Shown: positions 52,068 to 60,388 of the stretch, one piece after another
Layout of the letters: each line of letters opens with the position of its first letter
How positions within the stretch are numbered: position 1 is the first letter of the stretch
Assembly: GCA_017849455.1 (NCBI GenBank)
Contig: JAFIGX010000019.1
Coordinates: forward strand, 1-64,000
Length of the DNA stretch: 64,000 nt
Source of the DNA: Pseudobacter sp.
Lineage (GTDB): Bacteria; Bacteroidota; Bacteroidia; Chitinophagales; Chitinophagaceae
Reading direction: 5' to 3'
Notes under the pieces: generated by a model
Seen by the model: only the letters and a program-made list of their open reading frames with translations
Database searches by the model: none
What the model was told of the DNA's origin: nothing
Made by a program: the position numbers and the translations under genes

Positions 52068-52811
52068 ATGCGATACAAAATACCACTTAGCCTCTATATT
52101 CCAACTGTAGCACTGTTGTTTTTTATCCACGTTGCGCCAACAATGGCCCAACATACCGTCACCAGCCAATATGGAGTGCCCATTATAAAGGATATCGATA
52201 GTTACCTGGAAACGGTGAAGCAGGATTCCTGCAAGGGAATGACAGAGCTGAGATCCATCATTCCGGGCATCGTGTACGATCTCCGTTACGCGGGTACCAA
52301 CAACTTCATGCACCGCAGGATGTACCCCAAAAATACAAAACTAACTTTTCTCCGCGCACCTGCCGCTACTGCCTTGCAGAAAGTACAGCAGGAACTGAAT
52401 GCGCAGGGCTATGGACTGAAGATCTTCGATGCATACAGGCCCTACTCCGTTACTGTCAGGTTTTGGGAACTGGTGAAGGATGAGCGCTATGTGGCCAATC
52501 CATCGAAGGGATCGGGCCATAACAGGGGATTGGCCGTCGACCTGACAATTATCAACCTCTCCACCGGTAAAGAACTCGAGATGGGAACGGGGTTCGACAA
52601 TTTCACCGATTCTGCCCATCACAATTTTACCCAATTACCCCAGTCTGTGTTGAATAACAGGAAATTCCTTAAAGACACCATGGAAAAATATGGTTTCAGT
52701 TTGTTCGATACTGAATGGTGGCATTATTACTGGCCGAATGACAGGAATTATGAAGTGCTCGATCTGGAAGCTAAGCGGATCTATATTTCGCCGTTTTCTC
52801 TTCACCGGTAA
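52068..52811 (+). CDS. D-alanyl-D-alanine dipeptidase (VanX/DdpX family)
   Basis: Zinc dipeptidase of 247 residues from MRYKIPLSLYIPTVALLFF, which gives a signal peptide ending TMA-QH; an earlier in-frame start at 52008 is not supported. Metal ligands lie in GSGHNRGLAVDLT (SxHxxGxAxD) and the catalytic/ligand pair in DTEWWHYYW (E, H). It hydrolyses D-Ala-D-Ala and in this setting probably recycles peptidoglycan; no vanH/vanA genes are present. Its 3' end overlaps the convergent thiamine-binding-like gene by 41 nt. Confidence 0.92.
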   Translation: MRYKIPLSLYIPTVALLFFIHVAPTMAQHTVTSQYGVPIIKDIDSYLETVKQDSCKGMTELRSIIPGIVYDLRYAGTNNFMHRRMYPKNTKLTFLRAPAATALQKVQQELNAQGYGLKIFDAYRPYSVTVRFWELVKDERYVANPSKGSGHNRGLAVDLTIINLSTGKELEMGTGFDNFTDSAHHNFTQLPQSVLNNRKFLKDTMEKYGFSLFDTEWWHYYWPNDRNYEVLDLEAKRIYISPFSLHR

Positions 52812-53073
52812 CATCTCCCCCACTCCTGATCTGGATCTGCAGGTTGCTGATCCATTCTGCACAGCCTTTCTTATAAAGATGCTCATTCACGGCATGTATC
52901 ACGGCCATCACTTCATCATAAGTGCCTTCCAGCACAGTAGCGAAAGGGCCTGTTTCCTGTTTGATCCCGGATTGCCGTATAATGGCGATCGCTTCATCCA
53001 CCCACTCGTAAGGATGCTTATCGAGCACGATCGGAACGATCTGGATAGAAGCATTGATGATATGATTATGCAT
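52771..53073 (-). CDS. MTH1187/YkoF-type thiamine-binding protein (DUF77)
   Basis: A 100-residue ferredoxin-like protein: NASIQIVPIVLDKHPYEWVDEAIAII and LEGTYDEVMAVIHAVNEHLYKKG fit the MTH1187 family, whose members bind thiamine or related pyrimidines. It is the downstream partner of a small group with the DUF952 gene (9 nt) and aroC. The 3' end overlaps the convergent dipeptidase gene. Confidence 0.85.
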   Translation of the reverse strand: MHNHIINASIQIVPIVLDKHPYEWVDEAIAIIRQSGIKQETGPFATVLEGTYDEVMAVIHAVNEHLYKKGCAEWISNLQIQIRSGGDVTGEEKTAKYRSA

Positions 53074-53082
53074 AACGATGGT

Positions 53083-53382
53083 TCAGATATTTTCAACTGA
53101 TACTACAGCATCGGTATTGATAGGGCCATAAATATGTGGGAAGGTATCGGCAATGGAGGGCGACCATTCATAGATGAGCTGGCTTTTCAGTTTATCGGTG
53201 TCTATCACCAGTTTCACGAGGTCGGTCTTCCCTTTGAAATAACGCTCCAGCACGCCCTGCACCTGCCCGGCCAGGGAACAATGAATAAATCCTTCTTCTT
53301 TCAGCGAAGGAGATGTATACTCCCCTTTTTCAAGGCCGGTGTTCCATTCGCTGCGGGTGGTGACATGATAGATGGTAGCCAT
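53083..53382 (-). CDS. DUF952 domain protein
   Basis: A 99-residue cytoplasmic protein. IYHVTTRSEWNTGLEKGEYTSPSLKEEGFIHCSL is the DUF952 signature (a fold related to ADP-ribosyltransferases, function unknown). It begins 2 nt after the aroC stop and so belongs to the tail of the aromatic cluster transcript. Confidence 0.88.
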   Translation of the reverse strand: MATIYHVTTRSEWNTGLEKGEYTSPSLKEEGFIHCSLAGQVQGVLERYFKGKTDLVKLVIDTDKLKSQLIYEWSPSIADTFPHIYGPINTDAVVSVENI

Positions 53383-53384
53383 GA

Positions 53385-54383
53385 TTATAACACTCTTTTG
53401 ATATGTTGCTCCAATAATAATAGATCAGCCAACACGATCGCCGTTACAGCTTCCAGCACTACCGGTACACGAAGCGCAATGCAAAGATCATGACGGCCCT
53501 TTACGGAAAAGGATTCAGTAGCGCCTGTTTCCCAGTTGAGGGTCTGTTGCTCTTTAGGGGTAGAGGAGGTAGGCTTGATGGCGATCCGGAACACCAGCTC
53601 ATTACCATTGGTGATACCGCCCACGATACCACCGGCATGGTTGGTCCTGGTTTTACCGCTCATGTCCTCGATAGCATCATTGTGTTCACTGCCGAACATC
53701 CTGGCGGCCGCGAAGCCGGTTCCGAACTCGATACCGCGAACGGCCGGGATGGCCAATGCGGCATGGCTCAGCAAAGATTCGGCCGAATCGAAGAACGGTT
53801 CACCCAATCCTACCGGCAGTCCGCTTACCCTGCATTCCACCATTCCACCGATGGAATCTTTGGCGTCGATGGCTTTCTGCAAGCCTTTTTCGAGGTCCTG
53901 CTCTCCGCCGATCTCCAGGATCGTGGCTTTTATTTCCACCTGTTTGGTAGCAGCGATCTTTTTAGCGATCACGCCTGCTGCCACCAGGCACGCAGTCAGC
54001 CTTCCGCTGAAATGCCCGCCACCTCTGAAATCTTCAAAGCCTCCGAATTTTTTGTGCGCCACGAAATCGGCATGGCCGGGACGCGGGACTGACCGCTGTT
54101 TTTCATAATCGCCGGAGCGGGTATTCTTATTGTCGAATAATATAGTAAGGGGAGCACCGGTAGTATGATCGTTGAAGATGCCGGTCTTGAATAAGGGCAG
54201 GTCATCTTCCTTGCGTGGGGTAGTACCTTTCTGCATACCACCTTTGCGCCGTTCGATATCCGTTACGAAATCTTCCGCCTTCAATGAAAGACCTGCCGGG
54301 CAACCATCGATGTTCACCCCCACGGATTCTCCGTGCGATTCACCGAAGATGGTTACCCTGAATATGCGTCCGAATGAGTTCAT
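53385..54383 (-). CDS. aroC: Chorismate synthase
   Basis: FMN-dependent enzyme that converts EPSP to chorismate, the last shikimate step. The 332 residues contain FGESHGESVGVNIDGCPAGL, RPGHADFVAHKKFGGFEDFRGGGHFSGR and the late GGITNGNELVFRIAIKPTSS signatures. It is 52 nt downstream of aroA on the minus strand. Together with aroA and aroB it forms the distal part of the cluster headed by pheA. Confidence 0.97.
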   Translation of the reverse strand: MNSFGRIFRVTIFGESHGESVGVNIDGCPAGLSLKAEDFVTDIERRKGGMQKGTTPRKEDDLPLFKTGIFNDHTTGAPLTILFDNKNTRSGDYEKQRSVPRPGHADFVAHKKFGGFEDFRGGGHFSGRLTACLVAAGVIAKKIAATKQVEIKATILEIGGEQDLEKGLQKAIDAKDSIGGMVECRVSGLPVGLGEPFFDSAESLLSHAALAIPAVRGIEFGTGFAAARMFGSEHNDAIEDMSGKTRTNHAGGIVGGITNGNELVFRIAIKPTSSTPKEQQTLNWETGATESFSVKGRHDLCIALRVPVVLEAVTAIVLADLLLLEQHIKRVL

Positions 54384-54435
54384 GATCGTTTAACAGCATT
54401 AAGCGAATGATAAAATAATATTTGGCTCACGGTCT

Positions 54436-55734
54436 TCAATCATGCACCGGCATGCCATTGCCCAAAGATACTGTACCTCCCAGCTTTTCCAGGTGCGCAT
54501 AAAAATCCGGATATGATTTGTTGATCGCGTCTGCCTCTTCGATCACCGTGTTGCCCATTGCCTTGAGGGCCGCTACTGCAGATGCCATGGCGATGCGGTG
54601 GTCGTGGTGTGAATGGGTCACAGCCCCTTTAACGCCGGTGCCGCCGCGAACAAGCATAAGATCATCCTGCAGTTCGATCACGATACCCATCTTTCCAAAT
54701 TCTTCCTGCAAGGTAAGCGCCCGGTTGCTTTCTTTATGGGTAAGCCTCCCGGCCCCTTCTATCACGGTGGTTCCTTCACAGTAGGCACCCAGCGCTACAA
54801 GCGGCGGGAAGAGGTCAGGACATTCGGTTGCGTTGAAATGAAAAGCCCTGAGACTGGCCGGGCCGATCTCTATCTGCTCCTGCTCCACCGACAACCTGGC
54901 TTCGGCGCTCATCAATGCCTGCAGGATAGCTTTATCGGCCTGGGTAGAAAATACATCCAGCCCTTTTACTTTGATAGGCCCGGCAATAGCGCCGGCTACC
55001 AGCAGAAAGGCCGCGCCGCTCCAGTCGCCCTCTACGGTGTAGTTGACAGGTTGTGAAGTTGACAGGTTGACAAGAGGGTCTCCGAAATGGAACGATTCGT
55101 AATTATGATGATCAACCTGCCAGCCGAAATGTTTCATCACCTGCAGGGTGAGATCGATATAGGGTTTGCTTTTGAGATCTTTTACCTGTAAGGTTACATC
55201 CTTTGCGCCTGCTGCTGCGTAGGCCATGAGCAGGCCGGTAAGGAATTGAGAACTGAGAGAACCGTCCACTTCGATAGTGGCTGGTTTCAACGGGCCTTTT
55301 ACCTGCAACGGAAGTTTGCCATTGTTCGATTGGATGGAAACGCCCAACCTGGGCAATACCGTATCGAAAAAGTCCATCGGCCGGGTGAGCAGGCTTCCCT
55401 GCCCGTTGATGGTAACTGTTTGCGGGCTGAGCGCGATCACCGGCGTGAACATCCGAATGCCCAATCCGCTTTCACCGCAATTCACTTCACCTTTTATGGG
55501 ACGCACCCCATGGCTGTTCACCAGCAGGGAACCATCCTCCTGTGTGGTGATATCTGCGCCCAGGTCTTTGATCACACCGAGCGCCGCTTTATCATCATTG
55601 GAGTGGCCGGGGTTCCTGATAATGGTGACGCCTTTCTTCAGCAAAGCGGCTGCGCATGCCCGTTGCATGGAGCTTTTGGAAGTGGGGGCCTGTATTTCGC
55701 CCTTCAAGGTGGAGGGTTGTATGGTAACGATCAT
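54436..55734 (-). CDS. aroA: 3-phosphoshikimate 1-carboxyvinyltransferase (EPSP synthase)
   Basis: Adds enolpyruvate from PEP to shikimate-3-phosphate. The 432 residues have both inside-out barrel domains. The C-terminal signature HSHHDHRIAMASAVAALK and the DWSGAAFLLVAGAIAG core are clear; LNCGESGLGIRMFTPVIAL carries the PEP loop. Its ATG overlaps the aroB stop (ATGA, 55731-55734). Residues encoded by 55042-55073 (LVNLSTSQPVNY) come from a dispersed family C repeat that has replaced a family loop before YTVEGD. The N-terminal SSMQRACAAALL is also normal for this phylum. Confidence 0.95.
   Translation of the reverse strand: MIVTIQPSTLKGEIQAPTSKSSMQRACAAALLKKGVTIIRNPGHSNDDKAALGVIKDLGADITTQEDGSLLVNSHGVRPIKGEVNCGESGLGIRMFTPVIALSPQTVTINGQGSLLTRPMDFFDTVLPRLGVSIQSNNGKLPLQVKGPLKPATIEVDGSLSSQFLTGLLMAYAAAGAKDVTLQVKDLKSKPYIDLTLQVMKHFGWQVDHHNYESFHFGDPLVNLSTSQPVNYTVEGDWSGAAFLLVAGAIAGPIKVKGLDVFSTQADKAILQALMSAEARLSVEQEQIEIGPASLRAFHFNATECPDLFPPLVALGAYCEGTTVIEGAGRLTHKESNRALTLQEEFGKMGIVIELQDDLMLVRGGTGVKGAVTHSHHDHRIAMASAVAALKAMGNTVIEEADAINKSYPDFYAHLEKLGGTVSLGNGMPVHD
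55042..55073. repeat. Family C repeat embedded in aroA
   Basis: Two near-copies of AGTTGACAGGTTG (GTTGACAGGTTGTGA then AGTTGACAGGTTGACAA) match the repeat units at 27033-27069 and 58355-58411 in the opposite orientation. Read through in frame they encode LVNLSTSQPVNY in a loop of EPSP synthase. Confidence 0.75.
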
Positions 55735-56750
55735 AGATTGTCGATAAGAGTTTCCAATGCTGCCATGGGGACGAATTGCACGATCCCCTTCCCGATCTTC
55801 GACAGCAATACATAGTTCATCGCCGCCTTTTCTTTTTTCTTGTCCATTTTCAGGACGTTGAATGCAGCAGCTTTGTCAAATTCAGCCATCGTGGGCAGTC
55901 CGTACCGGTCGAGCACGCTGATCACGCGGGCCGTTTCTTTGAATCCGGCCAGGCTTTCAGAGAGCTGGCAGGCTGCCGTCATGCCGATAGAGATGGCCTG
56001 GCCATGTGAAAGCTCATACATATTCTCGATGGCATGACCCAGGGTATGACCGAAATTGAGCAACCGGCGGTCACCCTTTTCAAATTCATCTTTCTCCACT
56101 ACGGTCGATTTGATCCCGGCATTGCGACGGATCAATTTCCCAAGCGCTGCCTTGTCCTTCATATAATATTTCAGGCTATTCCCTTCCAGTTCCCTGAACA
56201 TGGCCGCGTCTTTGATACAACTGTGCTTGATGATCTCTGCAAAGCCATTTGTCCATTCGGATTGTGGCAATGTTTTGAGAAAACCATAATCGTACAGGAG
56301 AAAATCGGGTTGACGGATAGTGCCTACCAGGTTTTTGTAAACACCTACATCGATACCGTTCTTTCCACCGATGGAGGCATCTACCATGGCAAGGACCGTG
56401 GTGGGAAGAAAACCGCAACGGACACCACGCATGTACACGGCTGCCACATAACCGGTGAGGTCCGTTACCACGCCACCGCCAATACCTACCAGTGTGGTCT
56501 TCCTGTCGGCCCCGAATTCGATCAACTGTTCGATGATGGCATTCACTGTTGCCTGCACCTTGAATTCTTCGCCGGGCTTCAGTACGATCGTGTTCCAGCC
56601 CTTGAATTTTTTCGGATGCAGGTTGAAAATATGCTCATCGGTGACCAACACGGTATGGTCCTGATCTGTGAGCTTCGACAGGTAACTGAAATCCGCGTCG
56701 AAATAATAATCAACCTTTTTGGAGGAGAATTGATAGCTTTTCTTTTGCAT
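55731..56750 (-). CDS. aroB: 3-dehydroquinate synthase
   Basis: NAD- and metal-dependent cyclase that forms 3-dehydroquinate from DAHP. The 339 residues contain VGIGGGVVTDLTGYVAAVYMRGV and PTTVLAMVDASIGGKNGID, with the metal ligands in FAEIIKH and GHTLGHAIE. It is 6 nt downstream of the Y1 transposase gene and overlaps aroA by 4 nt. Confidence 0.97.
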   Translation of the reverse strand: MQKKSYQFSSKKVDYYFDADFSYLSKLTDQDHTVLVTDEHIFNLHPKKFKGWNTIVLKPGEEFKVQATVNAIIEQLIEFGADRKTTLVGIGGGVVTDLTGYVAAVYMRGVRCGFLPTTVLAMVDASIGGKNGIDVGVYKNLVGTIRQPDFLLYDYGFLKTLPQSEWTNGFAEIIKHSCIKDAAMFRELEGNSLKYYMKDKAALGKLIRRNAGIKSTVVEKDEFEKGDRRLLNFGHTLGHAIENMYELSHGQAISIGMTAACQLSESLAGFKETARVISVLDRYGLPTMAEFDKAAAFNVLKMDKKKEKAAMNYVLLSKIGKGIVQFVPMAALETLIDNL

Positions 56751-56756
56751 GTTCGT

Positions 56757-57185
56757 CTATAGTTGAACTTTATCGAACACTTCCAGTTCGTTGTCGAGCG
56801 TTTTTGTTTTGTGGTGCTCTTCCTGCTTTTGGATATAGTCGATCACCTGTTTAACACCACTTGGACTTACAGAATAGGCAGCATATCCTTCCTCCCATTC
56901 CACCGTATCTGCTATCACCTTGCTATCGTTCACCCACTGGGCGGCATCAGCCTTGAGGCTTTTCACCACCTGCAGCAGGTTCTGTGCCGGGTGCAACTGG
57001 AGCAGGCAATGCAGATGGTCTTCCACACCGTTCACAGCCAGTACCTTGATCCCTTTTGCCTCACTGTTCTTCTGCAGGAAGGAAAAGAGCAGCATACGCA
57101 CAGGCTTCGGCAACAGTGGTTGCCTGTTGTTCACGGTCCAGATGATATGTACAAAAAGATATACTCTATTGTGCTGATGGGTCAT
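56757..57185 (-). CDS. Y1 (IS200-like) transposase in the aromatic cluster
   Basis: HUH-type single-strand transposase of 142 residues. The metal-binding HxH pair is His57/His59 in DHLHCLL, and the likely nucleophile is Tyr117 in IDYIQKQ with the supporting Gln121. All key residues are intact. It lies 13 nt after the DAHP synthase stop and 6 nt before aroB. No subterminal hairpins or accessory TnpB gene are visible. It is therefore either a very compact insertion or a domesticated protein of the REP-associated (RAYT-like) type, co-transcribed with the aro genes. The start ATG lies in GTCATGTTGCGATGAC, which contains a short gapped palindrome. Confidence 0.88.
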   Translation of the reverse strand: MTHQHNRVYLFVHIIWTVNNRQPLLPKPVRMLLFSFLQKNSEAKGIKVLAVNGVEDHLHCLLQLHPAQNLLQVVKSLKADAAQWVNDSKVIADTVEWEEGYAAYSVSPSGVKQVIDYIQKQEEHHKTKTLDNELEVFDKVQL

Positions 57186-57198
57186 GTTGCGATGACAA

Positions 57199-58287
57199 CT
57201 ATGAATTCATGATCTTGTTCTGGTGGTTGATGCTCTCCATGTGAACGGCATCGAAATATTTGGTGATGAACTCCTTGCCCAGACCGAGCTTCTCCCCTTT
57301 CCTGAAAGCACGTTCCAGTATCTCGTTCCAGCGGTTGGTCTGGAGGATGGTGATATTGTTGTTCTTCTTGTACTCACCGATCTTTTCGGCGATCTTCATC
57401 CGTTGTGAGAGGATCTGCATCAGTTCATCATCGAGATGGTTGATCTGCTGGCGGAGCTTTTCCAGCGCTGCGTGATATTCTTCAGAGTTGATATCTTCCT
57501 TACGCCATACGATCTCGCCGAGCATTTCGGCAAGGCGCTCGGGCGTTACCTGTTGTTTGGCATCGCTCCAGGCATTGTCGGGATCGATATGGCTTTCGAT
57601 CATCAGTCCATCGAAATCGAGGTCGATCGCTTTTTGCGCCACTTCCATCAATATATCGCGGCGGCCGCAGATATGGGAGGGATCGTTGATGATCATCAGT
57701 TCGGGGTTGCGCCGTTTCATCTCGATAGCGAGGTGCCACATCGGGGCATTCCTGTACTCGGTATTGCCATAGGCACTGAACCCGCGGTGGATGAGGCCGA
57801 TCTGTTTGATGCCTGCCTTCGCCACACGTTCAACGGCGCCTGTCCAGAGTTCGAGATCAGGATTAATGGGGTTCTTGATCAGCACGGGCACATCGGCGCC
57901 TCTCAGCGCATCGGCCACTTCCTGCACACTGAAGGGGTTTACGGTAGTGCGGGCGCCGATCCACAGTACATCCACATCGAAATGGAGGGCATCTTCCACC
58001 TGCTTGCCGGTGGCCACCTCAACAGCTACAGGCAGGCCGGTGAGTTTTTTGGCTTGCTGCAACCAGGGCAATCCCTTGGTGCCGATGCCTTCGAAGCTGC
58101 CGGGACGGGTGCGGGGTTTCCATATCCCTGCCCGGAGCATATCGATCTTTCCTGTTCTGGCGAGGCGTTCTGCCGTTTCAATGACCTGTGCTTCTGTTTC
58201 GGCACTGCAGGGGCCTGAAATGATGAGCGGACGCTTATTCCATTTCGCCTGCACTGTTTCCTTCATGTTTGACTGAGTTACTTGCAT
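57199..58287 (-). CDS. Bifunctional DAHP synthase / chorismate mutase
   Basis: Fusion enzyme of 362 residues. The N-terminal type I-beta DAHP synthase (about 1-260; LIISGPCSAETEAQV, AGIWKPRTRPGSFEG, WIGARTTVNPFSVQE, NDPSHICGRRD) starts the shikimate pathway. The C-terminal AroQ-type chorismate mutase (about 268-355; LRQQINHLDDELMQILSQRMKIAEKIGEYK) converts chorismate to prephenate. Chorismate mutase binding of prephenate is a known route of feedback control in such fusions. The start may be MQVTQSNM or the second Met (MKETVQ). Confidence 0.95.
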   Translation of the reverse strand: MQVTQSNMKETVQAKWNKRPLIISGPCSAETEAQVIETAERLARTGKIDMLRAGIWKPRTRPGSFEGIGTKGLPWLQQAKKLTGLPVAVEVATGKQVEDALHFDVDVLWIGARTTVNPFSVQEVADALRGADVPVLIKNPINPDLELWTGAVERVAKAGIKQIGLIHRGFSAYGNTEYRNAPMWHLAIEMKRRNPELMIINDPSHICGRRDILMEVAQKAIDLDFDGLMIESHIDPDNAWSDAKQQVTPERLAEMLGEIVWRKEDINSEEYHAALEKLRQQINHLDDELMQILSQRMKIAEKIGEYKKNNNITILQTNRWNEILERAFRKGEKLGLGKEFITKYFDAVHMESINHQNKIMNS

Positions 58288-58297
58288 ATTTATTTAA

Positions 58298-58411
58298 GTT
58301 GATAAGTTATCGAGTTGATCGGTTGACAAGGATTTGAATCGTCGGAGCTGATCCCGTTAACTTTTCAACCTGTTAACTTATCAACCTATCAACTTTCAAA
58401 TCTGTCAACTA
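58298..58411. repeat. Dispersed repeat, family C, copy 2
   Basis: Left arm 58298-58331 (GTTGATAAGTTATCGAGTTG followed by ATCGGTTGACAAGG) faces a right arm (about 58355-58411) of CAACCTGTTAACTTATCAAC-like units. The last CTA (58409-58411) is the stop codon of the DEAD helicase gene. It separates this gene from the DAHP synthase gene. Confidence 0.75.
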
Positions 58412-60094
58412 TCGCCTGCTGTCCGCCTCATTCATCCTGATCCTTCTTCCCCGATAGTTCTTTCCATCGATGGAACTGATCATCTGCCTGGCGGCGCTTT
58501 TATCGATCTCGATCCAGCTATTCATTTCTTTCATATCGATACGGCCCAGCACATCTTTGCGGAGGTCGCTCATATCGAGTATGAATTGCAGGAAGCTGGC
58601 TTTATAAAATCCGTCTTTGGTGCCCAGGTTCACGAAGAGGCGGGTATACTCGCCGTTGCCTCCGAATTCGCGTCCCCTGGTATCCCGGCGGGTGCGGCCG
58701 CCGTCGCGCTGGTCGCGGTCGCCGAACCGGCTACGTTCTCCTGTCCTCTCTCCTCTTTCCCTTCTTATCTCCCGTACATTGAGATCTTCTGCATTCTCAT
58801 AATATTTCAGGAACCTGTCGAATTCCATGGCCGCTACTCTTTTCAGCACCTCTTCCTTGCTGATCTCGGCAAATTTCTCTTCGAGCATCGGCACATAGGT
58901 CTCATAATCCCCGTGACTGATATCCGTCTGCAACAATTTATCCATGAAATGATAAAATTGTTTGCGGCATACATCTTTGCCACCAGGGATCTCCAGCTTG
59001 TGAAAGGGCACCTGCACGATGTTCTGGATCTGCCGCATTTTGCCCAACTCACGTATATGCACAATCGACATACAGACACCTGTTTTGCCGGCACGGCCCG
59101 TACGACCGCTGCGGTGCGTGTACACTTCCACATCATCTGGCAGTTCATAGTTGATCACATGCGTGATCCCCTGCACATCGATCCCACGGGCTGCCACATC
59201 AGTGGCTATCAAGAGCTGCAACGTTTTCTCGCGGAACTCTCCCATCACCTTATCGCGTTGCTGCTGGGTAAGATCGCCATGCAGCGCATCGATATCATAA
59301 CCTTCCCTGGTCAGCTTCTCGGCGATCTCCTGGGCATCTGCCTTGGTACGCGTAAAAATGATACCATAGATGCCGGGGTTGAAATCGATCAGCCTTTTAA
59401 GGGTCTGGTACCGGTGCTGGGCGCTCGTAACATAATACTGATGGTCAATATTCTTATTGGCCGTATTCATTTTCCCTACCGTGATCTCTACCGGCTCTTT
59501 CATGTAACGCTTGCTCACGCGGCGTATCTCCGGCGGCATGGTAGCACTGAACAGCCAGGTGCTTTCACGGTTGGGGGTGTTCTGCAAAATGAATTCAATG
59601 TCTTCCTGGAAACCCATGTTCAGCATTTCATCCGCTTCGTCGAGCACTACGTACTGGATCTGTTCCAGGTTCACTGCCTTGCGTTCGATCAGGTCTATCA
59701 ACCTGCCCGGTGTGGCCACCACGATCTGTACGCCTCTTTTCAGTTCACGGATCTGCTGACCGATGGAGGCGCCGCCATAAACGGCTACCACGTACATGCC
59801 GGGAATGAACTGCTTGAACTGCTCGATCTCATTCACGATCTGCAGGCATAATTCGCGGGTGGGACAAACCACCAATGCCTGAGGATATTTTTGTTTCGCG
59901 TCTACCAATTGCAATAATGGCAAACCGAATGCAGCCGTTTTCCCCGTACCAGTCTGGGCCAGCCCTACAAGATCTTTGGTGCCGGCAAGTAAAACAGGAA
60001 TCGCTTTTTCCTGTATAGGTGTCGGGTTCTTAAAGCCAAGTGCATCGGTAGCCTGTACCAACTTCGCTTCCAAACCCAACGCGTCAAAAGTCAT
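58409..60094 (-). CDS. DEAD-box RNA helicase (DeaD/DbpA type)
   Basis: RNA helicase of 561 residues from MTFDALGLEAKL. The Q motif (FKNPTPIQEKAIP), Walker A AQTGTGKT, DEAD box VVLDEADEMLNMGF, SAT, and HRSGRTGRAG are all present. A charged Arg/Gly/Asp linker leads to a C-terminal DbpA-like RNA-binding domain (FVNLGTKDGFYKASFLQFILD). Such helicases help ribosome assembly and cold growth. It has a -7 box TACCTTTG at 60114-60121 of its own, so it may be a separate unit inside the aromatic cluster. Confidence 0.94.
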   Translation of the reverse strand: MTFDALGLEAKLVQATDALGFKNPTPIQEKAIPVLLAGTKDLVGLAQTGTGKTAAFGLPLLQLVDAKQKYPQALVVCPTRELCLQIVNEIEQFKQFIPGMYVVAVYGGASIGQQIRELKRGVQIVVATPGRLIDLIERKAVNLEQIQYVVLDEADEMLNMGFQEDIEFILQNTPNRESTWLFSATMPPEIRRVSKRYMKEPVEITVGKMNTANKNIDHQYYVTSAQHRYQTLKRLIDFNPGIYGIIFTRTKADAQEIAEKLTREGYDIDALHGDLTQQQRDKVMGEFREKTLQLLIATDVAARGIDVQGITHVINYELPDDVEVYTHRSGRTGRAGKTGVCMSIVHIRELGKMRQIQNIVQVPFHKLEIPGGKDVCRKQFYHFMDKLLQTDISHGDYETYVPMLEEKFAEISKEEVLKRVAAMEFDRFLKYYENAEDLNVREIRRERGERTGERSRFGDRDQRDGGRTRRDTRGREFGGNGEYTRLFVNLGTKDGFYKASFLQFILDMSDLRKDVLGRIDMKEMNSWIEIDKSAARQMISSIDGKNYRGRRIRMNEADSRR

Positions 60095-60181
60095 CATAAA
60101 GTAAAATTTGGCGCAAAGGTACTGCACTTGCGGGCTTTGACCTAATTACTTCTCAAAGAACTTCTTAAGTACCATATTCGA

Positions 60182-60388
60182 TTACCTGAGCAAAAAATAC
60201 ACCGCAATGGCAATGCAGATCAGGCCCACGGTGATATTGGTGATCTGTTTATAGTTCTTACCCAATACAGCTTCCAGCTTTTCGAACTTCTTCACGCCCC
60301 AGAACAGCCATTGGGAGCGCGAAAGGCCGAGCCCGCAACAAAGCAGGCCGAAGCCGAGAAAGAACAATGAATCGAAATTCCAGTTCAT
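60182..60388 (-). CDS. Small two-helix membrane protein coupled to tyrA
   Basis: A 68-residue membrane protein with two hydrophobic helices (residues about 7-22 and 50-66) and a basic loop (FKKFEKLEAVLGKNYKQ region). Its ATG overlaps the tyrA stop as ATGA (60385-60388), so it is a true gene coupled to tyrA. The plan resembles small two-helix proteins such as Imm17 immunity proteins, but this similarity is weak. No function known. Confidence 0.65.
   Translation of the reverse strand: MNWNFDSLFFLGFGLLCCGLGLSRSQWLFWGVKKFEKLEAVLGKNYKQITNITVGLICIAIAVYFLLR

Noticed and set aside
58586..59851. 421-codon open frame on the plus strand over the DEAD helicase
   Set aside because: Antisense shadow of a clear helicase gene; composition is unlike a real protein.
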